64,000 nucleotides of DNA from Streptococcus sp. 'caviae' (lineage in GTDB: Bacteria > Bacillota > Bacilli > Lactobacillales > Streptococcaceae). The stretch is taken from positions 248,001-312,000 of the forward strand of contig NZ_MOWR01000001.1 of the NCBI RefSeq assembly GCF_001937065.1, given 5' to 3'. Under the pieces are notes generated by a model. The model saw only the letters and a list, made by a program, of their open reading frames with translations. It was not told the DNA's origin and did not search any database. Positions 17,307 to 27,086 of the stretch are shown here, one piece after another (position 1 is the stretch's first letter; each line of letters opens with the position of its first letter). A program made the position numbers and the translations under genes.

Positions 17307-19280
17307 TTATAGGCTTTTGACAACATTAACAACATTTTCAACTGTAAAACCATAGTTTTCAATAACTTCTGCCGCTGGAGCCGAAGCACCAAACTTATCA
17401 ATACCGATAACTGCACCATCGAGACCAACATACTTATACCAAGGCTGGGTAGCTGCCATTTCAATAGCTGCACGGCGGCGTACTGAGCTTGGTAAAATAG
17501 CTTCCTTGTAATCATCAGACTGAGCATCAAAGAGCTCGGTTGACGGAACAGAAACAACACGTACCTTTTCACCTTGCGCTTCCAATTCCTTAGCTGCTTT
17601 GACAGCCAGATTCACTTCTGAACCAGATGCCAGAAGAATGGTGTCGAAATCCGAACCTGTCTCATAAATGACATAGGCACCCTTAGCAACTGAAGTGAAA
17701 CTAGAACCAGCCTCAACATTAAGATTTTGACGTGTCAGTACAAGAGCCGTTGGAGTAGTCTTGCTGGTCAAAGCATAGTGCCAGGCAGCCTGTGTTTCAC
17801 GCGCATCTGCCGGACGGAAAACGGTCAGATTTGGAATAGCACGCAGACCGGCCAAGTGTTCAATCGGTTCATGCGTTGGACCATCTTCACCGACAGCAAT
17901 CGAATCATGGGTAAAGACATAGGTCACAGGCACCCCTTGAAGAGCTGACAGACGCACAGCCGCTTTCAGGTAATCTGAGAAGACAAAGAAGGTACCGCCG
18001 TAGACACGCAAGCCTCCATGAAGAGCCATACCGTTCAAAACAGTTCCCATAGCAAATTCGCGCACACCAAACTGAATATTGCGGTTGAGCGGGTTTTCAG
18101 CATCCTGAAGACCGTCTTCTTTAATATAAGTCATGTTAGAGTGAGCCAGGTCAGCTGATCCTCCAAGGAAATTAGGAAGTACAGCCGCAGCTGCATTGAT
18201 AGCATCCTGAGAAGAATTGCGGGTTGCTTGAGAGAAGCCGTCTTCATAGACAGGGAAGTCTGCTTCTTTGATTTCAACAGGATCCTGACCAGTGATCATT
18301 GCTTCAACCTCACGCGCTTCCTCAGGATAGGCCTGACGGTATTCTCCAACCAGATTTGACCAAGCAGCATAGGCAGCTTCGCCGCGGTCAGCAACATTTT
18401 CCTTGAAATCGGCATAAACTTCTTCAGGCACTTCAAAAGGTTCGTAATCCCAACCAAGAGCCTTGCGGGTCGCCGCCGCTTCTTCTGCTCCGAGCGGTGC
18501 CCCGTGAACCGCATTGGTTCCGCCTTTTGTTGGAGCCCCATAGCCAATCACTGTTTTCACTTCAATCAAGCTTGGCTTGCCGGCACCTTTAGCCTCTTCA
18601 ATGGCCAGACTGATGGCATTGACGTCTGTGCCGTCTTCAACCAAGCTGGTATGCCAGCCGTAAGCTTCATATCTGGCACGGATATTTTCCGTGAAAGCAT
18701 CATTGGTTTCACCATCCAAACAAATATCATTGGAGTCGTAAAGGACAATCAGTTTATCTAAGTTTTGTTTAGCAGCGTAAGAAGAAGCCTCTCCGGAAAC
18801 ACCTTCCATAAAGTCACCATCACCGGCAATTACATAGGTATAGTGATCAAAAATAGGATAGCCTTCGCGGTTATATTTGGCTGCCAAGAAACGCTCAGCC
18901 TGTGCCAAACCTACAGCCATCGAAATTCCCTGGCCGAGCGGACCGGTTGTGACATCAACACCGGCAGTATGGCCGTACTCAGGATGGCCCGGTGTTTTGG
19001 AGCCCCACTGACGGAAATTTTTAATCTCTTCCATGCTCACATCTTCATAGCCTGACAGGTGCAAGAGAGCATATAAGAGCATGGAACCGTGACCTGCCGA
19101 CAAAACAAAACGGTCGCGGTTGATCCAGTTTGGCTGACTGGGACTGACTCTTAAATGCTTTGTATACAGGCTGTAAGCCATAGGCGCAGCTCCCATAACA
19201 ACGCCCGGATGGCCCGATTTAGACTTTTCAATAGCATCCACACCCAAAAAGCGGATGGCGTTAACCGATAAATCTGACAT
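17307..19280 (-). CDS. tkt: Transketolase
   Basis: The 657-residue enzyme has the thiamine-diphosphate motif GDGDFMEGVSGEASSYAAKQ followed by ND, the N-terminal KSGHPGVVMGAAPMAYSLY, and the central DSIAVGEDGPTHEPIEHL. It transfers two-carbon units between pentose and hexose phosphates. On the minus strand the promoter area has an extended -10 (TGCTAAAAT) and a weak catabolite-repression-like site, AGTAAGCGTTTTAT (11 of 14 matches to cre). Next to ulaG and the PRD regulator it can use the xylulose 5-phosphate made by the ula pathway. It appears to be transcribed alone. Confidence 0.96.
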   Translation of the reverse strand: MSDLSVNAIRFLGVDAIEKSKSGHPGVVMGAAPMAYSLYTKHLRVSPSQPNWINRDRFVLSAGHGSMLLYALLHLSGYEDVSMEEIKNFRQWGSKTPGHPEYGHTAGVDVTTGPLGQGISMAVGLAQAERFLAAKYNREGYPIFDHYTYVIAGDGDFMEGVSGEASSYAAKQNLDKLIVLYDSNDICLDGETNDAFTENIRARYEAYGWHTSLVEDGTDVNAISLAIEEAKGAGKPSLIEVKTVIGYGAPTKGGTNAVHGAPLGAEEAAATRKALGWDYEPFEVPEEVYADFKENVADRGEAAYAAWSNLVGEYRQAYPEEAREVEAMITGQDPVEIKEADFPVYEDGFSQATRNSSQDAINAAAAVLPNFLGGSADLAHSNMTYIKEDGLQDAENPLNRNIQFGVREFAMGTVLNGMALHGGLRVYGGTFFVFSDYLKAAVRLSALQGVPVTYVFTHDSIAVGEDGPTHEPIEHLAGLRAIPNLTVFRPADARETQAAWHYALTSKTTPTALVLTRQNLNVEAGSSFTSVAKGAYVIYETGSDFDTILLASGSEVNLAVKAAKELEAQGEKVRVVSVPSTELFDAQSDDYKEAILPSSVRRRAAIEMAATQPWYKYVGLDGAVIGIDKFGASAPAAEVIENYGFTVENVVNVVKSL

Positions 19281-19366
19281 AATATTCTCCTTTATAAATG
19301 ATACCCTTATTTTAGCATAAAACGCTTACTTCTTCCAGAAATCTTGGGAGAGCAAGGCAGTTTCTT

Positions 19367-19402
19367 TTAAAAAATATCCACACATCAAGCGATATGCGGA
19401 TA
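19367..19402 (-). terminator. Terminator of ulaG
   Basis: TATCCGCATATC and GATGTGTGGATA form a 12-bp stem (with G-U pairs) followed by TTTTTT on the minus strand. Confidence 0.8.
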
Positions 19403-19556
19403 TAAATTGTCATTTTCAGCAGCTGCCCTACTGCAGAGCTGACAAGCATAGATACGATAAGGCAGCCGTCTAAACCATTGCTTTGATTTTGCCGCTTAGA
19501 ACAAGCGGGCAGCAGCCAAAGCTTTCTTAACTCAAAAGCATAAACAGATAACATGC

Positions 19557-20648
19557 TTACAGCAGTGCTTTGAACTGAATGTTAGAATCATGCTCGAAGC
19601 AGTCATCAAAGCCGCGCGGATGGTGGTATTCAATTCTGTCCTTATCCTGCGGATAGGTATATTTGCCGCCGACTTCCCAGATGAATGGATGGAATTGGTA
19701 TTGCAGGCGTTCTTTGCGCATCTTCCAGAGAGCTAAAATTTCATCGGTTGATGCCATGAAGTTAGACCAAATATCATAATGCACCGGAATAATGACCTTA
19801 GCACGCAGGTTTTCAGCCATACGAAGAAGATCAATAGAAGTCATCTTGTCCTGAATACCTACCGGATTGTCGCCATAGTTATTGATAGCAACATCAATAT
19901 TGAAATCCTTACCGTGTTTGGCAAAATAGTTTGAAAAGTGGGAATCAGCCCCGTGATAAATAGTTCCACCAGGTGTTTCAAAAACGTAGTTAACGGCCTT
20001 GCGAGCCATTTCTTCATCCGTAACAGCCAAGCCTTTTAATTCTCCATCCTGCTGGTCTGCCCCTTCAACTGGCAGGGTTACCAGACAGGTCCGGTCAAAG
20101 GATTCAACAGCCGTTACCTTGATATCTTTAAATTCAAAGGAGTCACCTGGTTTGATAACAATGATCCGATCTTCCGGCACACCCCATTTTTTCCAGATTT
20201 CACCGCATTCGTAAGGACCGACAAATTTAACATGATCCAGTTTTGGATTATTGACAATGGCTGCTGCTGTATTAATATCAATATGATCACTGTGGAAGTG
20301 AGAAACCAAATAGTAGTCAAGTTCATTAATGGCAAAAGGATCAATAACCATAGGCTGAACGCGCAGATTAGGCTGCAGTTTGCGAACGCCGGCCATATTT
20401 GCCATCTGATGCCCGCGCACCATATCCTTGACCTTTTTCGTTGATTTTCCGCGGTTGGACCAGAGGTCCATCACAACATTGGCACCGCCCGGTGTTTTTA
20501 TCCAAACGCCGCAGTTACCCAGCCACCACATAGCAAAATTATCGGCAGGAACGACTTCTTCTTCAATTTCTTCATTAAGCCAAGTGCCCCATTCTGGGAA
20601 AGTGCTTAAAATCCACGATTCTCTTGTAATGTCTTTAACATTAGCCAT
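19557..20648 (-). CDS. ulaG: UlaG-type L-ascorbate-6-phosphate lactonase
   Basis: The 363-residue metallo-beta-lactamase-fold protein has the metal-binding HFHSDHIDI, a later YHGADSHFSNYF and VIIPVHYDIW, and the N-terminal FAMWWLGNCGVWIKTPGG typical of UlaG. It opens the lactone of L-ascorbate 6-phosphate to 3-keto-L-gulonate 6-phosphate, the substrate of UlaD encoded 14 kb away on the same strand. The gene is separate from the ulaABCDEF operon but shares its operator. Length is normal and an AGGAGG site precedes the ATG. Confidence 0.93.
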   Translation of the reverse strand: MANVKDITRESWILSTFPEWGTWLNEEIEEEVVPADNFAMWWLGNCGVWIKTPGGANVVMDLWSNRGKSTKKVKDMVRGHQMANMAGVRKLQPNLRVQPMVIDPFAINELDYYLVSHFHSDHIDINTAAAIVNNPKLDHVKFVGPYECGEIWKKWGVPEDRIIVIKPGDSFEFKDIKVTAVESFDRTCLVTLPVEGADQQDGELKGLAVTDEEMARKAVNYVFETPGGTIYHGADSHFSNYFAKHGKDFNIDVAINNYGDNPVGIQDKMTSIDLLRMAENLRAKVIIPVHYDIWSNFMASTDEILALWKMRKERLQYQFHPFIWEVGGKYTYPQDKDRIEYHHPRGFDDCFEHDSNIQFKALL

Positions 20649-20720
20649 TTACGCTTCCTCCTGTGTACAGATATATTTTCTACACTTTTATGATACCCCT
20701 ATCATAATCGTAAAAAAAGA

Positions 20721-20753
20721 CCAAATAAAACACAAGTTTGTGTTCACATTTGG
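20721..20753 (-). promoter_or_regulatory. Inverted-repeat operator of ulaG
   Basis: A 33-bp element has outer arms CCAAAT/ATTTGG and inner arms AACACAA/TTGTGTT. The element of the same length upstream of ulaA (37695-37727) matches it at 23 of 33 positions including all the outer ends. It is the probable binding site of the shared PRD activator. Confidence 0.75.
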
Positions 20754-21117
20754 ACTGTTTCCAAAAGTCTAACAGATAATCATACACCGTCACCATTGGT
20801 TTAGACAAAAAATTAAAAGCCATTGCGAATAGTCTTAGTAGAAGGGCAGCTAGTACCCCTTCCTGATAAATAGTGCAGAACAGGAGCACTATTTCTGCTT
20901 TTAGCGCTTAGGTCAGCCGACGGTTTCGCATTAAAGAAAGGAGCAAATTTGCTAAACCGACGGCAGAAAAGCTGATGCTGCGGCCGGGCTTCATACAGTG
21001 TGCCAACATAGATCCTGCAGCTGTACTCCTGCAAGACTTGGTACTGCCTCATAACATTTCAAAATTTCCACACAGCAAAACGAATTCAGCCATGCATCAG
21101 CCAGATTTAAGTCTAGC

Positions 21118-21150
21118 AAAAACCCGCAAGCTAAAAGCTTGCGGGTTTTT
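21118..21150 (-). terminator. Terminator of the PRD regulator gene
   Basis: AAAAACCCGCAAGCT and AGCTTGCGGGTTTTT form a near-perfect stem with A and T flanks, effective on either strand. Confidence 0.9.
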
Positions 21151-21176
21151 GACTGCTAAACTGCTCCAAACCGGAA

Positions 21177-22859
21177 CTAGTTTTCAGCGGCAGTTTTTAA
21201 CTGGCTGTCATAGAGCAGTTCCTGATTGATTAAACGTTCGATCTTGGTTTTCAAAACATAGCAGTCATCATCATCTTTGACATAGTGACGAATATAGCTT
21301 TCTAATTTTTTATCAAAATCATCCTGTCCTGCCTGAGCGTGCTGCTTAGCAAAGCGGATTAATTTGATGGCATCATCGTCTGTCAAAATCGAGTGAACAA
21401 AGAGCGTCGGCAGCTTGGTATCAAGATTGTCAACAGCGGAAATCACCAGATCAACCGTAATAATATCAGCAATACTGTAGAACTGCTCAGACGTTAAAAT
21501 GGCTTCGATTTTGCTGTGAGGCAGGTACTGGCTGCACTGCTGCATGAACAGCTTTTGCACACCGATACCCTCATCACAGATCAAGGCCAGAGTTGCCGGC
21601 GGTGTCGGTTTCGACTCAGCATGCTCCAATTCACCGCCAATATGAATCGTAATATAGGCAATATCGTCATCATCCATCTTGATAAACCAAGATTCTTCTA
21701 AAATAGAAATGCAGGCCTTGGTCATGGCAAACAAATCTGCATATTTATCTTTGATTTGCTCGGTCAAGGGATTATTGGCGACGATGCCATAGGTCTTTCG
21801 AAAGAGCAGAGCCTTGCAGTGGGTCAGCAGCTGATTGAGCAGCAACTTTTTATTTTGAAAATGGACATGGTAGTCCAATTCAAAAGTATTGATAAAATTC
21901 CCCAACACGCGGCGCATATCATCATAATCATGGCTCTCCAAATGGGTATCTCGGTCCTTGCGGTAGGACAGCAGCAAAACCGCAACCAAGGACGTCTCAA
22001 TTTCATCCAGTTCCAAAGCAAATTCGTTTTTGAGACTTTCTGTCAGATTTTTAGCTATTTCATACTCTTTTCGCTCCTTAATAGGAGAAAATTCCTGCAG
22101 CAGGTCGCTTTGTTCTGCCTCAGACAGATTCAGATTGCGGTAGCTTAAAATATGATAAGGCAGCGTTTCAACCATCAAACGAATATCCTGAGAATTGATC
22201 TTCTTCCCCAGTAATTTTTGAGAGGCCTGCAGCTCCTTATCCATAAAAGATGAAATATCACCTGAAAAATAACCGGACAGACCGGCAAAATTCCGCAATT
22301 TATCACGAACCATGGCGGTATAGTTGGGATTGCTGTCCATATAAATAGTATAGAGCAGCTTATTCAAATATTGAATTTTAGACAGGGGATGGCATTTTAG
22401 ATGATAGCCCCGCGACTTAGTAACTTGCAGCTGGATACTGTATTGTTCAAAAGACAGTTTCTCACGGATTTCATTCAGATCGTTTAAAATCGTATTGCGG
22501 GAAACATCATTGAGCTGCATGAGCTTCTCAATGGTCACGCGGTCTTTAGAAACCGCAATATAAGTGATACTGAGGAGCATCCGCTCGTGCACGCTCATGA
22601 CATAGGAATAATCATCTAAGTCAGCTAAAAGGGTTCGGCAGGCTTCCTTTTGCTTAAGTGACAGGAGGATTCCCACACGCGGATGACTGATAATTTTAGG
22701 AAGCTGAGGCGGCAAGGCCTCGTTTATTTTATCCAGATGGTAATAAACTTTGCGCCTTGATTGGCCTAAAACTTTTGAAATAGTCATAACGGTCTCCGGT
22801 TCTTCTAATTCAATGAGATAGGCCAAAAGATCATAACTATTTCGATCCAGGATAATCAT
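21177..22859 (-). CDS. PRD-domain regulator of ascorbate genes (UlaR/SgaR-like)
   Basis: The 560-residue BglG/MtlR-type regulator has an N-terminal HTH (TVMTISKVLGQSRRKVYYHL), a second HTH (LMQLNDVSRNTILNDLNEI), two PRD domains, and an EIIB-like domain around LALICDEGIGVQKLFMQQC. No PHG-type EIIA site is visible near the C-terminus. It lies just upstream of ulaG on the same strand with its own terminator. The shared operator at ulaG and ulaA makes it the best candidate for their activator; no other PRD gene is adjacent to either locus. The assignment is by context. Confidence 0.82.
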   Translation of the reverse strand: MIILDRNSYDLLAYLIELEEPETVMTISKVLGQSRRKVYYHLDKINEALPPQLPKIISHPRVGILLSLKQKEACRTLLADLDDYSYVMSVHERMLLSITYIAVSKDRVTIEKLMQLNDVSRNTILNDLNEIREKLSFEQYSIQLQVTKSRGYHLKCHPLSKIQYLNKLLYTIYMDSNPNYTAMVRDKLRNFAGLSGYFSGDISSFMDKELQASQKLLGKKINSQDIRLMVETLPYHILSYRNLNLSEAEQSDLLQEFSPIKERKEYEIAKNLTESLKNEFALELDEIETSLVAVLLLSYRKDRDTHLESHDYDDMRRVLGNFINTFELDYHVHFQNKKLLLNQLLTHCKALLFRKTYGIVANNPLTEQIKDKYADLFAMTKACISILEESWFIKMDDDDIAYITIHIGGELEHAESKPTPPATLALICDEGIGVQKLFMQQCSQYLPHSKIEAILTSEQFYSIADIITVDLVISAVDNLDTKLPTLFVHSILTDDDAIKLIRFAKQHAQAGQDDFDKKLESYIRHYVKDDDDCYVLKTKIERLINQELLYDSQLKTAAEN

Positions 22860-22886
22860 TTTTCACATCCTTTGTTCATCGATCAT

Positions 22887-22905
22887 AGCTTTGTACGACA
22901 AAGCT
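22887..22905 (-). promoter_or_regulatory. Palindrome upstream of the PRD regulator
   Basis: Eight-base perfect arms around ACG, 28 bases before the regulator ATG. It could be an operator or an mRNA hairpin; nothing else indicates which. Confidence 0.4.
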
Positions 22906-23133
22906 CATATGCAAACTGACAGCTCATTCTGATAAAGACGAAAGCTAAATCAGAAGTCTTTTATTGGTAAAAACTTCCATTCCCAAGCAGTATCGGCCAA
23001 ATCATGAAAAGCAGATTAAAATATTATAGTAGCTTCATTATAACATACTTTCGAGAGAGCCGAGCCCATTTCTTTGACTGCTAAACTTGAGCACCAGCTG
23101 TTATTAAAGCGCGATACTAGCAGCTAATCATGC

Positions 23134-23172
23134 AAAAAACCTGTTCTTCTTAAGGCGAAAAAGCAGGTTTTT
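23134..23172 (-). terminator. Terminator of the peptide exporter operon
   Basis: On the minus strand AAAAACCTG and CAGGTTTTTT form the stem around a partly paired loop, ending in T6. Confidence 0.7.
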
Positions 23173-23270
23173 AATAGTTTTAAATGAGTTAGCTTATACT
23201 AAGCATAACAACTGAGTCTGCCCGCAAATTCTTAGAATTTGCTGAAAGTTTGACCGTTTAACACCGACAA

Positions 23271-24206
23271 TTAATTGTCAAGCTTGTTCAGCAGCTTGTC
23301 TTTGAAGTAGTTAAAGTAGGTCTTTTTATCAGTCACCGTAACTGTTTTGCCGGTCATACCATATTTAACCAGCTTACTGTCTTTTTTAGAAACCGTCACT
23401 TTAGCCGTTACCTTAAAAAGATTGCCGCTTTTAGTCTTGGTAGCCGATAAGGCAACAGTATTAATTTTACCTTCAAGAGTAATCCTGTCGTTGCCCTTTC
23501 TTTCCAAGGAAAGCCTAGTCTTTTGCCCTTTCTTCATAGAAACAACATCATCAGAAGAGACATAGTAGGTAATCAAAACTTTCTTAGTCTTTCTAATGTC
23601 AGGGTAGAGCTGCCCAATTTCAGCCCATTTTGGAATGAGATTCATCCCTTCGTACTTGGGATTGGTATGGATAATTCCATCGTCTGAAGCAAAGATGGAA
23701 ACTTTCTTGATTTCATCCTCATCATCGGATTTTTTCTTTTCAGTCTTCTTTTGCTTACTGTCTTTATTGTCAGTATCCTTTTTAGAATCTTTGTTTTCAG
23801 ACTTCTTTTTAGATTTTTTCTTGCTGTCTTTTTTATCTGTTTTCTGATCTTTTTTCTTTGCTTCTTCGGCTCGCTTTTGTCTTGCTTCTACAATCTTCTT
23901 TTGTTCAGCCTGCCGCTTAGAATCAGCTGTTCCCGAATACTTAATCAGCAGATCGCCTTTTTTAACACTGGCATTGTTGTCTAAATTATTTTTAATGATG
24001 GACGTATCACTGTAAGATTGAATAACCGATACCACCCTTGTCGGAGCCACTTCACCTGTGGATGTGACGGTGATCTCTTTTTTGGCAAAGCAAAGGAACA
24101 CTGCGATAAAGATAATCAGACAGACTAAAGGAATAATCAGCAGGGTCGCGAAATTATGATAGCGCCTCCTATAAAATTCTGCACTTTGTAAAAATTTAGG
24201 ATCCAT
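23271..24206 (-). CDS. Bacteriocin secretion accessory protein (ComB/NlmE-like)
   Basis: The 311-residue protein has a short cytoplasmic N-terminus with FYRRRYHNFATLL, one membrane helix (LIIPLVCLIIFIAVFLCF), a biotinyl-lipoyl-like half (ITVTSTGEVAPTRVVSVIQS), and a C-terminal beta domain. This is the layout of the HlyD-type partner of ComA/NlmT exporters. Between about residues 98 and 172 the expected helical hairpin is a run dominated by Lys, Asp, Ser and Glu. The protein is close to the short mutans-group type and much shorter than pneumococcal ComB. It follows the ABC transporter by 13 bases with a GGGGG-rich ribosome site. Confidence 0.85.
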   Translation of the reverse strand: MDPKFLQSAEFYRRRYHNFATLLIIPLVCLIIFIAVFLCFAKKEITVTSTGEVAPTRVVSVIQSYSDTSIIKNNLDNNASVKKGDLLIKYSGTADSKRQAEQKKIVEARQKRAEEAKKKDQKTDKKDSKKKSKKKSENKDSKKDTDNKDSKQKKTEKKKSDDEDEIKKVSIFASDDGIIHTNPKYEGMNLIPKWAEIGQLYPDIRKTKKVLITYYVSSDDVVSMKKGQKTRLSLERKGNDRITLEGKINTVALSATKTKSGNLFKVTAKVTVSKKDSKLVKYGMTGKTVTVTDKKTYFNYFKDKLLNKLDN

Positions 24207-24219
24207 GTTATCCCCCTTC

Positions 24220-26508
24220 TCAATTAAACAGGTTATAATAGAAACCTTTTTGGGCTAAAAGTTCTTTATGAGCGCCTTGCTCAACAATCTTTCCTTGATC
24301 CATCACGATAACATTGTTAGTCCGTTGGGAGATACTTAAGCGATGGGCAACAAAGATAATGGTCTTATCAGTCATCTGCAAAAGATTGCTGATGATTTTC
24401 TTTTCGGTCAGAATATCAAGACTGCTGGTCGCTTCATCAAGAATCAAAACCGGCGCCTTGGTTAAAAGTGCTCTGGCTAAAGCGATCCGCTGTTTTTGAC
24501 CGCCTGAAACACCGGCACCGTCTGATAATTCAGTCTGGTAGCCCAGCGGCATTTGTTCAATATCTGAGCGGATTTCAGCGATTTCACAGGCACGAATAAT
24601 CTCTTCCTGCGTTGTTCCTTCTTTAGCACCCAGAGTTAAGTTATCCATAATAGATCCGCTGAATACATAAGCCTGCTGAGGCAGATAGCTGATATGCTGC
24701 CGCAGGGCTGTTTTATCAATAACCTTTAGGTCATTGCCGTTGATACGGACAATACCTCTATTGGGCTCATAAAAATTAACAATCATCTTGGCCAAAGTCG
24801 TCTTACCGGAACCGCTGGGACCGACAATACTGACCTTATCTCCCTTTTTGATGGTCAAATTGATATTTGACAGAGTGTCACGGCCAAATCCATACTTATA
24901 AAAAAGATTTTCAAAGGAAATGTCGCCGTCTAAAAAGGCATCACCTGACAGTTCTCCATCTTTTTCAAACTCAGATTCAACCAGGTAAACTTCATTCAGA
25001 CGGGTATTGGCAACACGGGCTGACTGCAGCTTGGATTGTAAATTGATAATATTTTCAATAGGATTGGAGAAGTAAGACAGCAAAGCATTGAAAGTAATGA
25101 GCTGACCGACTGAAATTTTATTATCCATAACTAAGCGAGAGCCATACCAGAGAATGACAACATTAAGAATGAGCTTGGCACCGCTTTTTAGTGCAGATTG
25201 AAGGGCACTGTACTTGTGCAGTTTAAAATTCTTTTCCAAATAATCAACAAATTCACTGTCAACATTTTGATAACGAGTCGTTTCACTCGTGAGTGATTTG
25301 ATGGTTTCCATCCCGTTGATATCTTCAATGATAGAAGAGCTGACCACAGCATTGCTTTCCATCACTTCATGATTCATTTTCTCAAAGGGTTTTAAGAAAA
25401 CAAACACAATAAGAGCGTAAATCGGAATGGAAAGCAGAGTCAGGAAGAAAAGATTATTATTTTGCACCAGCAAGACCCCGCCAACCAATATAATCATGGT
25501 CATATCCAAAAAGATGGAAAAGATGGTTGACGCCACGGCATCAATAATTTGATTAGCATCCGTAAAACGAGAAGTAATCTCACCTGTCCGCCTCGTCGCA
25601 AAGAAGGACATAGGCAAAGTAAAGATATGCTTAATATAAGACAGAATGACATCAATAACTAAGCGCAAACTAAGAACTGCCAAGAGATACTCCTTGGCAA
25701 AAGCCATAACCTGTTGAATAATATAGGTGATTATCAAGCCAATGGTAATGATGCCTAAGGTCGAAACCAGCTGATCAGGGATGTACTCATCCAATATGCC
25801 TTGAAGATAGTATGATCCGACAATATCAATCAAAGTCACAATCAAGCTGGCCAGGATGATATAGGCCATCAAAGCTTTCTGCTTAAAGATCAGCGGGAAA
25901 AAGTCAGACAAGCCGTTCTTTTTACCTTTATGAGGTTTATAATTCGGCTGAGGAGCCAAGAAAATGGCCACTCCTGTCCACTCTGACTGAAAGTGCTCCT
26001 TGCTCATTCTAGTTACCTTGACCGAAGGATCAGGATCCCCAATAATCAGATGATCTTTTTGGTTGGCATAGACAACATAATAATGCTGCAGGCGTTGATT
26101 TTTAATCACGTGAACAATGAAAGGATAGGTCAGATCATCATAATCAAACAGCGTCATATCCGCCTTAATAGAACGCGTTTCAAAACCAATCTTTTTAGCG
26201 GCTTCGACAATGCCAAGAGCCGTCGTTCCTTGTTTATTGGTCTTTGACAGTTCCCGCAGATGCGCAAGAGAATAATGCGAACCATAGTGCTTAGCAACAG
26301 AAGCCAAAGCCGCCGCTCCGCAGTCTCTGGTATCAATCTGAGGCACCATCTTATAATGTCTGCGCCAGAATAATCTGGACTGCCCGTCCGGCAATGGCTC
26401 AGAAACGCCCATTCTTCCTCTGATAACTCTTTTAACAACTTCTAAAAGAAGATTAACCAAGACCACCAAAACGATAATTAAAATGATGTAAAAAGTTGTT
26501 TGTTTCAT
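24220..26508 (-). CDS. Peptidase-containing ABC exporter of bacteriocins (ComA/NlmT-like)
   Basis: The 762-residue protein has, in order, an N-terminal extension with one membrane helix (about 5-27), a C39 peptidase (MVPQIDTRDCGAAALASVAK with the catalytic Cys, HYYVVYANQ with His, IGDPDP with Asp), a six-helix membrane domain, and an ATPase with GPSGSGKTTLAK, VSGGQKQRIALARALL and LILDEATSSLD. It cleaves leader peptides and exports the mature peptides. The bacteriocin genes upstream on the same strand are its obvious substrates. No ComC, histidine kinase or response regulator gene is in the window. Confidence 0.94.
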   Translation of the reverse strand: MKQTTFYIILIIVLVVLVNLLLEVVKRVIRGRMGVSEPLPDGQSRLFWRRHYKMVPQIDTRDCGAAALASVAKHYGSHYSLAHLRELSKTNKQGTTALGIVEAAKKIGFETRSIKADMTLFDYDDLTYPFIVHVIKNQRLQHYYVVYANQKDHLIIGDPDPSVKVTRMSKEHFQSEWTGVAIFLAPQPNYKPHKGKKNGLSDFFPLIFKQKALMAYIILASLIVTLIDIVGSYYLQGILDEYIPDQLVSTLGIITIGLIITYIIQQVMAFAKEYLLAVLSLRLVIDVILSYIKHIFTLPMSFFATRRTGEITSRFTDANQIIDAVASTIFSIFLDMTMIILVGGVLLVQNNNLFFLTLLSIPIYALIVFVFLKPFEKMNHEVMESNAVVSSSIIEDINGMETIKSLTSETTRYQNVDSEFVDYLEKNFKLHKYSALQSALKSGAKLILNVVILWYGSRLVMDNKISVGQLITFNALLSYFSNPIENIINLQSKLQSARVANTRLNEVYLVESEFEKDGELSGDAFLDGDISFENLFYKYGFGRDTLSNINLTIKKGDKVSIVGPSGSGKTTLAKMIVNFYEPNRGIVRINGNDLKVIDKTALRQHISYLPQQAYVFSGSIMDNLTLGAKEGTTQEEIIRACEIAEIRSDIEQMPLGYQTELSDGAGVSGGQKQRIALARALLTKAPVLILDEATSSLDILTEKKIISNLLQMTDKTIIFVAHRLSISQRTNNVIVMDQGKIVEQGAHKELLAQKGFYYNLFN

Positions 26509-26888
26509 AAGATGTCTCTCTAAAATAAATTTAAACTAGCTTAATAATCCGACCCTACTCAAAGGAGAACTCAGGGAGCTAACTGTTACCAGCTATAATC
26601 TATATAATATTTGCCAGACCTCTGCTTAGCTGGAAGATGGGCAGGTTCCAAATGCCAGTACAGTCAAATTCTGCTAAATTGCACCCTCTATTCACTTGAC
26701 TATTCGTCATTGTAATCCTTAAAATGTGCTGATTCAGCAAAAATGCGAGTGATTATTGGTTTAATCATAAAATGGTAAAAACTAGTAATCACTTTTTCTA
26801 AACACAGTACCTTATACAAAAAAGGACCTGACCTTTATATAGTAAAAAAGAAATCAGATCACGAGAAAGCGGAAATAATCCACTAAAC
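26509..26888. other. Intergenic region upstream of the exporter genes
   Basis: No gene is supported in these 380 bases. A weak hairpin with T-run at 26818-26842 may end the island transcript. TATTATATAG near 26602 on the minus strand could be the exporter -10 region, but no convincing -35 was found. The three-copy promoter module of the island is not present here. Confidence 0.5.
26818..26842 (-). terminator. Weak terminator at the end of the bacteriocin island
   Basis: On the minus strand AAAGG and CCTTT pair around six bases, followed by TTTTT. The stem is short. Confidence 0.4.
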
Positions 26889-27059
26889 TTAGGAAAAATA
26901 TTTATTTTTTAAATAAAGAGCTATTACTAATAAGTTTTCTAACATAAATATAGAAAACGCAATCAGACTAATATTGTTTACATGCGGAAACAGCAAAGGT
27001 ATAAGCAATATAATAAGGTAACTTGCCAAAACAAAACGAGAAAGCTTAGGTGATAACAT
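26889..27059 (-). CDS. Small membrane protein, family A (immunity-like)
   Basis: A 56-residue protein starts MLSPKLSRFVLASYLIILLI, has two hydrophobic helices and ends in a basic tail. The start has a perfect GGAGGTG site. It is clearly related to the protein at 32365: both share ML..KL.R.VL.SY...LLIPLL and an IFM.EN..V element. Such small two-helix proteins next to class II bacteriocins are usually immunity proteins. That role is inferred from size and context; no named family was recognised. Confidence 0.75.
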   Translation of the reverse strand: MLSPKLSRFVLASYLIILLIPLLFPHVNNISLIAFSIFMLENLLVIALYLKNKYFS

Positions 27060-27086
27060 TGTACACCTCCTTAACTATTCTATTTA

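Larger units (their letters stand above)
20649..21176. other. Regulatory and structured intergenic region upstream of ulaG
   Basis: Besides the operator at 20721-20753 and the terminator at 21118-21150, it contains two small hairpins at 20841-20862 and 20868-20894 (arms AAATAGTGC and GCACTATTT). No gene is supported. A TATGAT -10 lies downstream of the operator, but no good -35 is present, as expected for an activator-dependent promoter. Confidence 0.55.
22860..23270. other. Intergenic region between regulator and exporter operon
   Basis: It contains a perfect palindrome at 22887-22905 (AGCTTTGT, ACG, ACAAAGCT) just upstream of the regulator gene, a terminator at 23134-23172, and a small hairpin at 23223-23241 (GCAAATTC/GAATTTGC). 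No gene is seen. Confidence 0.55.
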
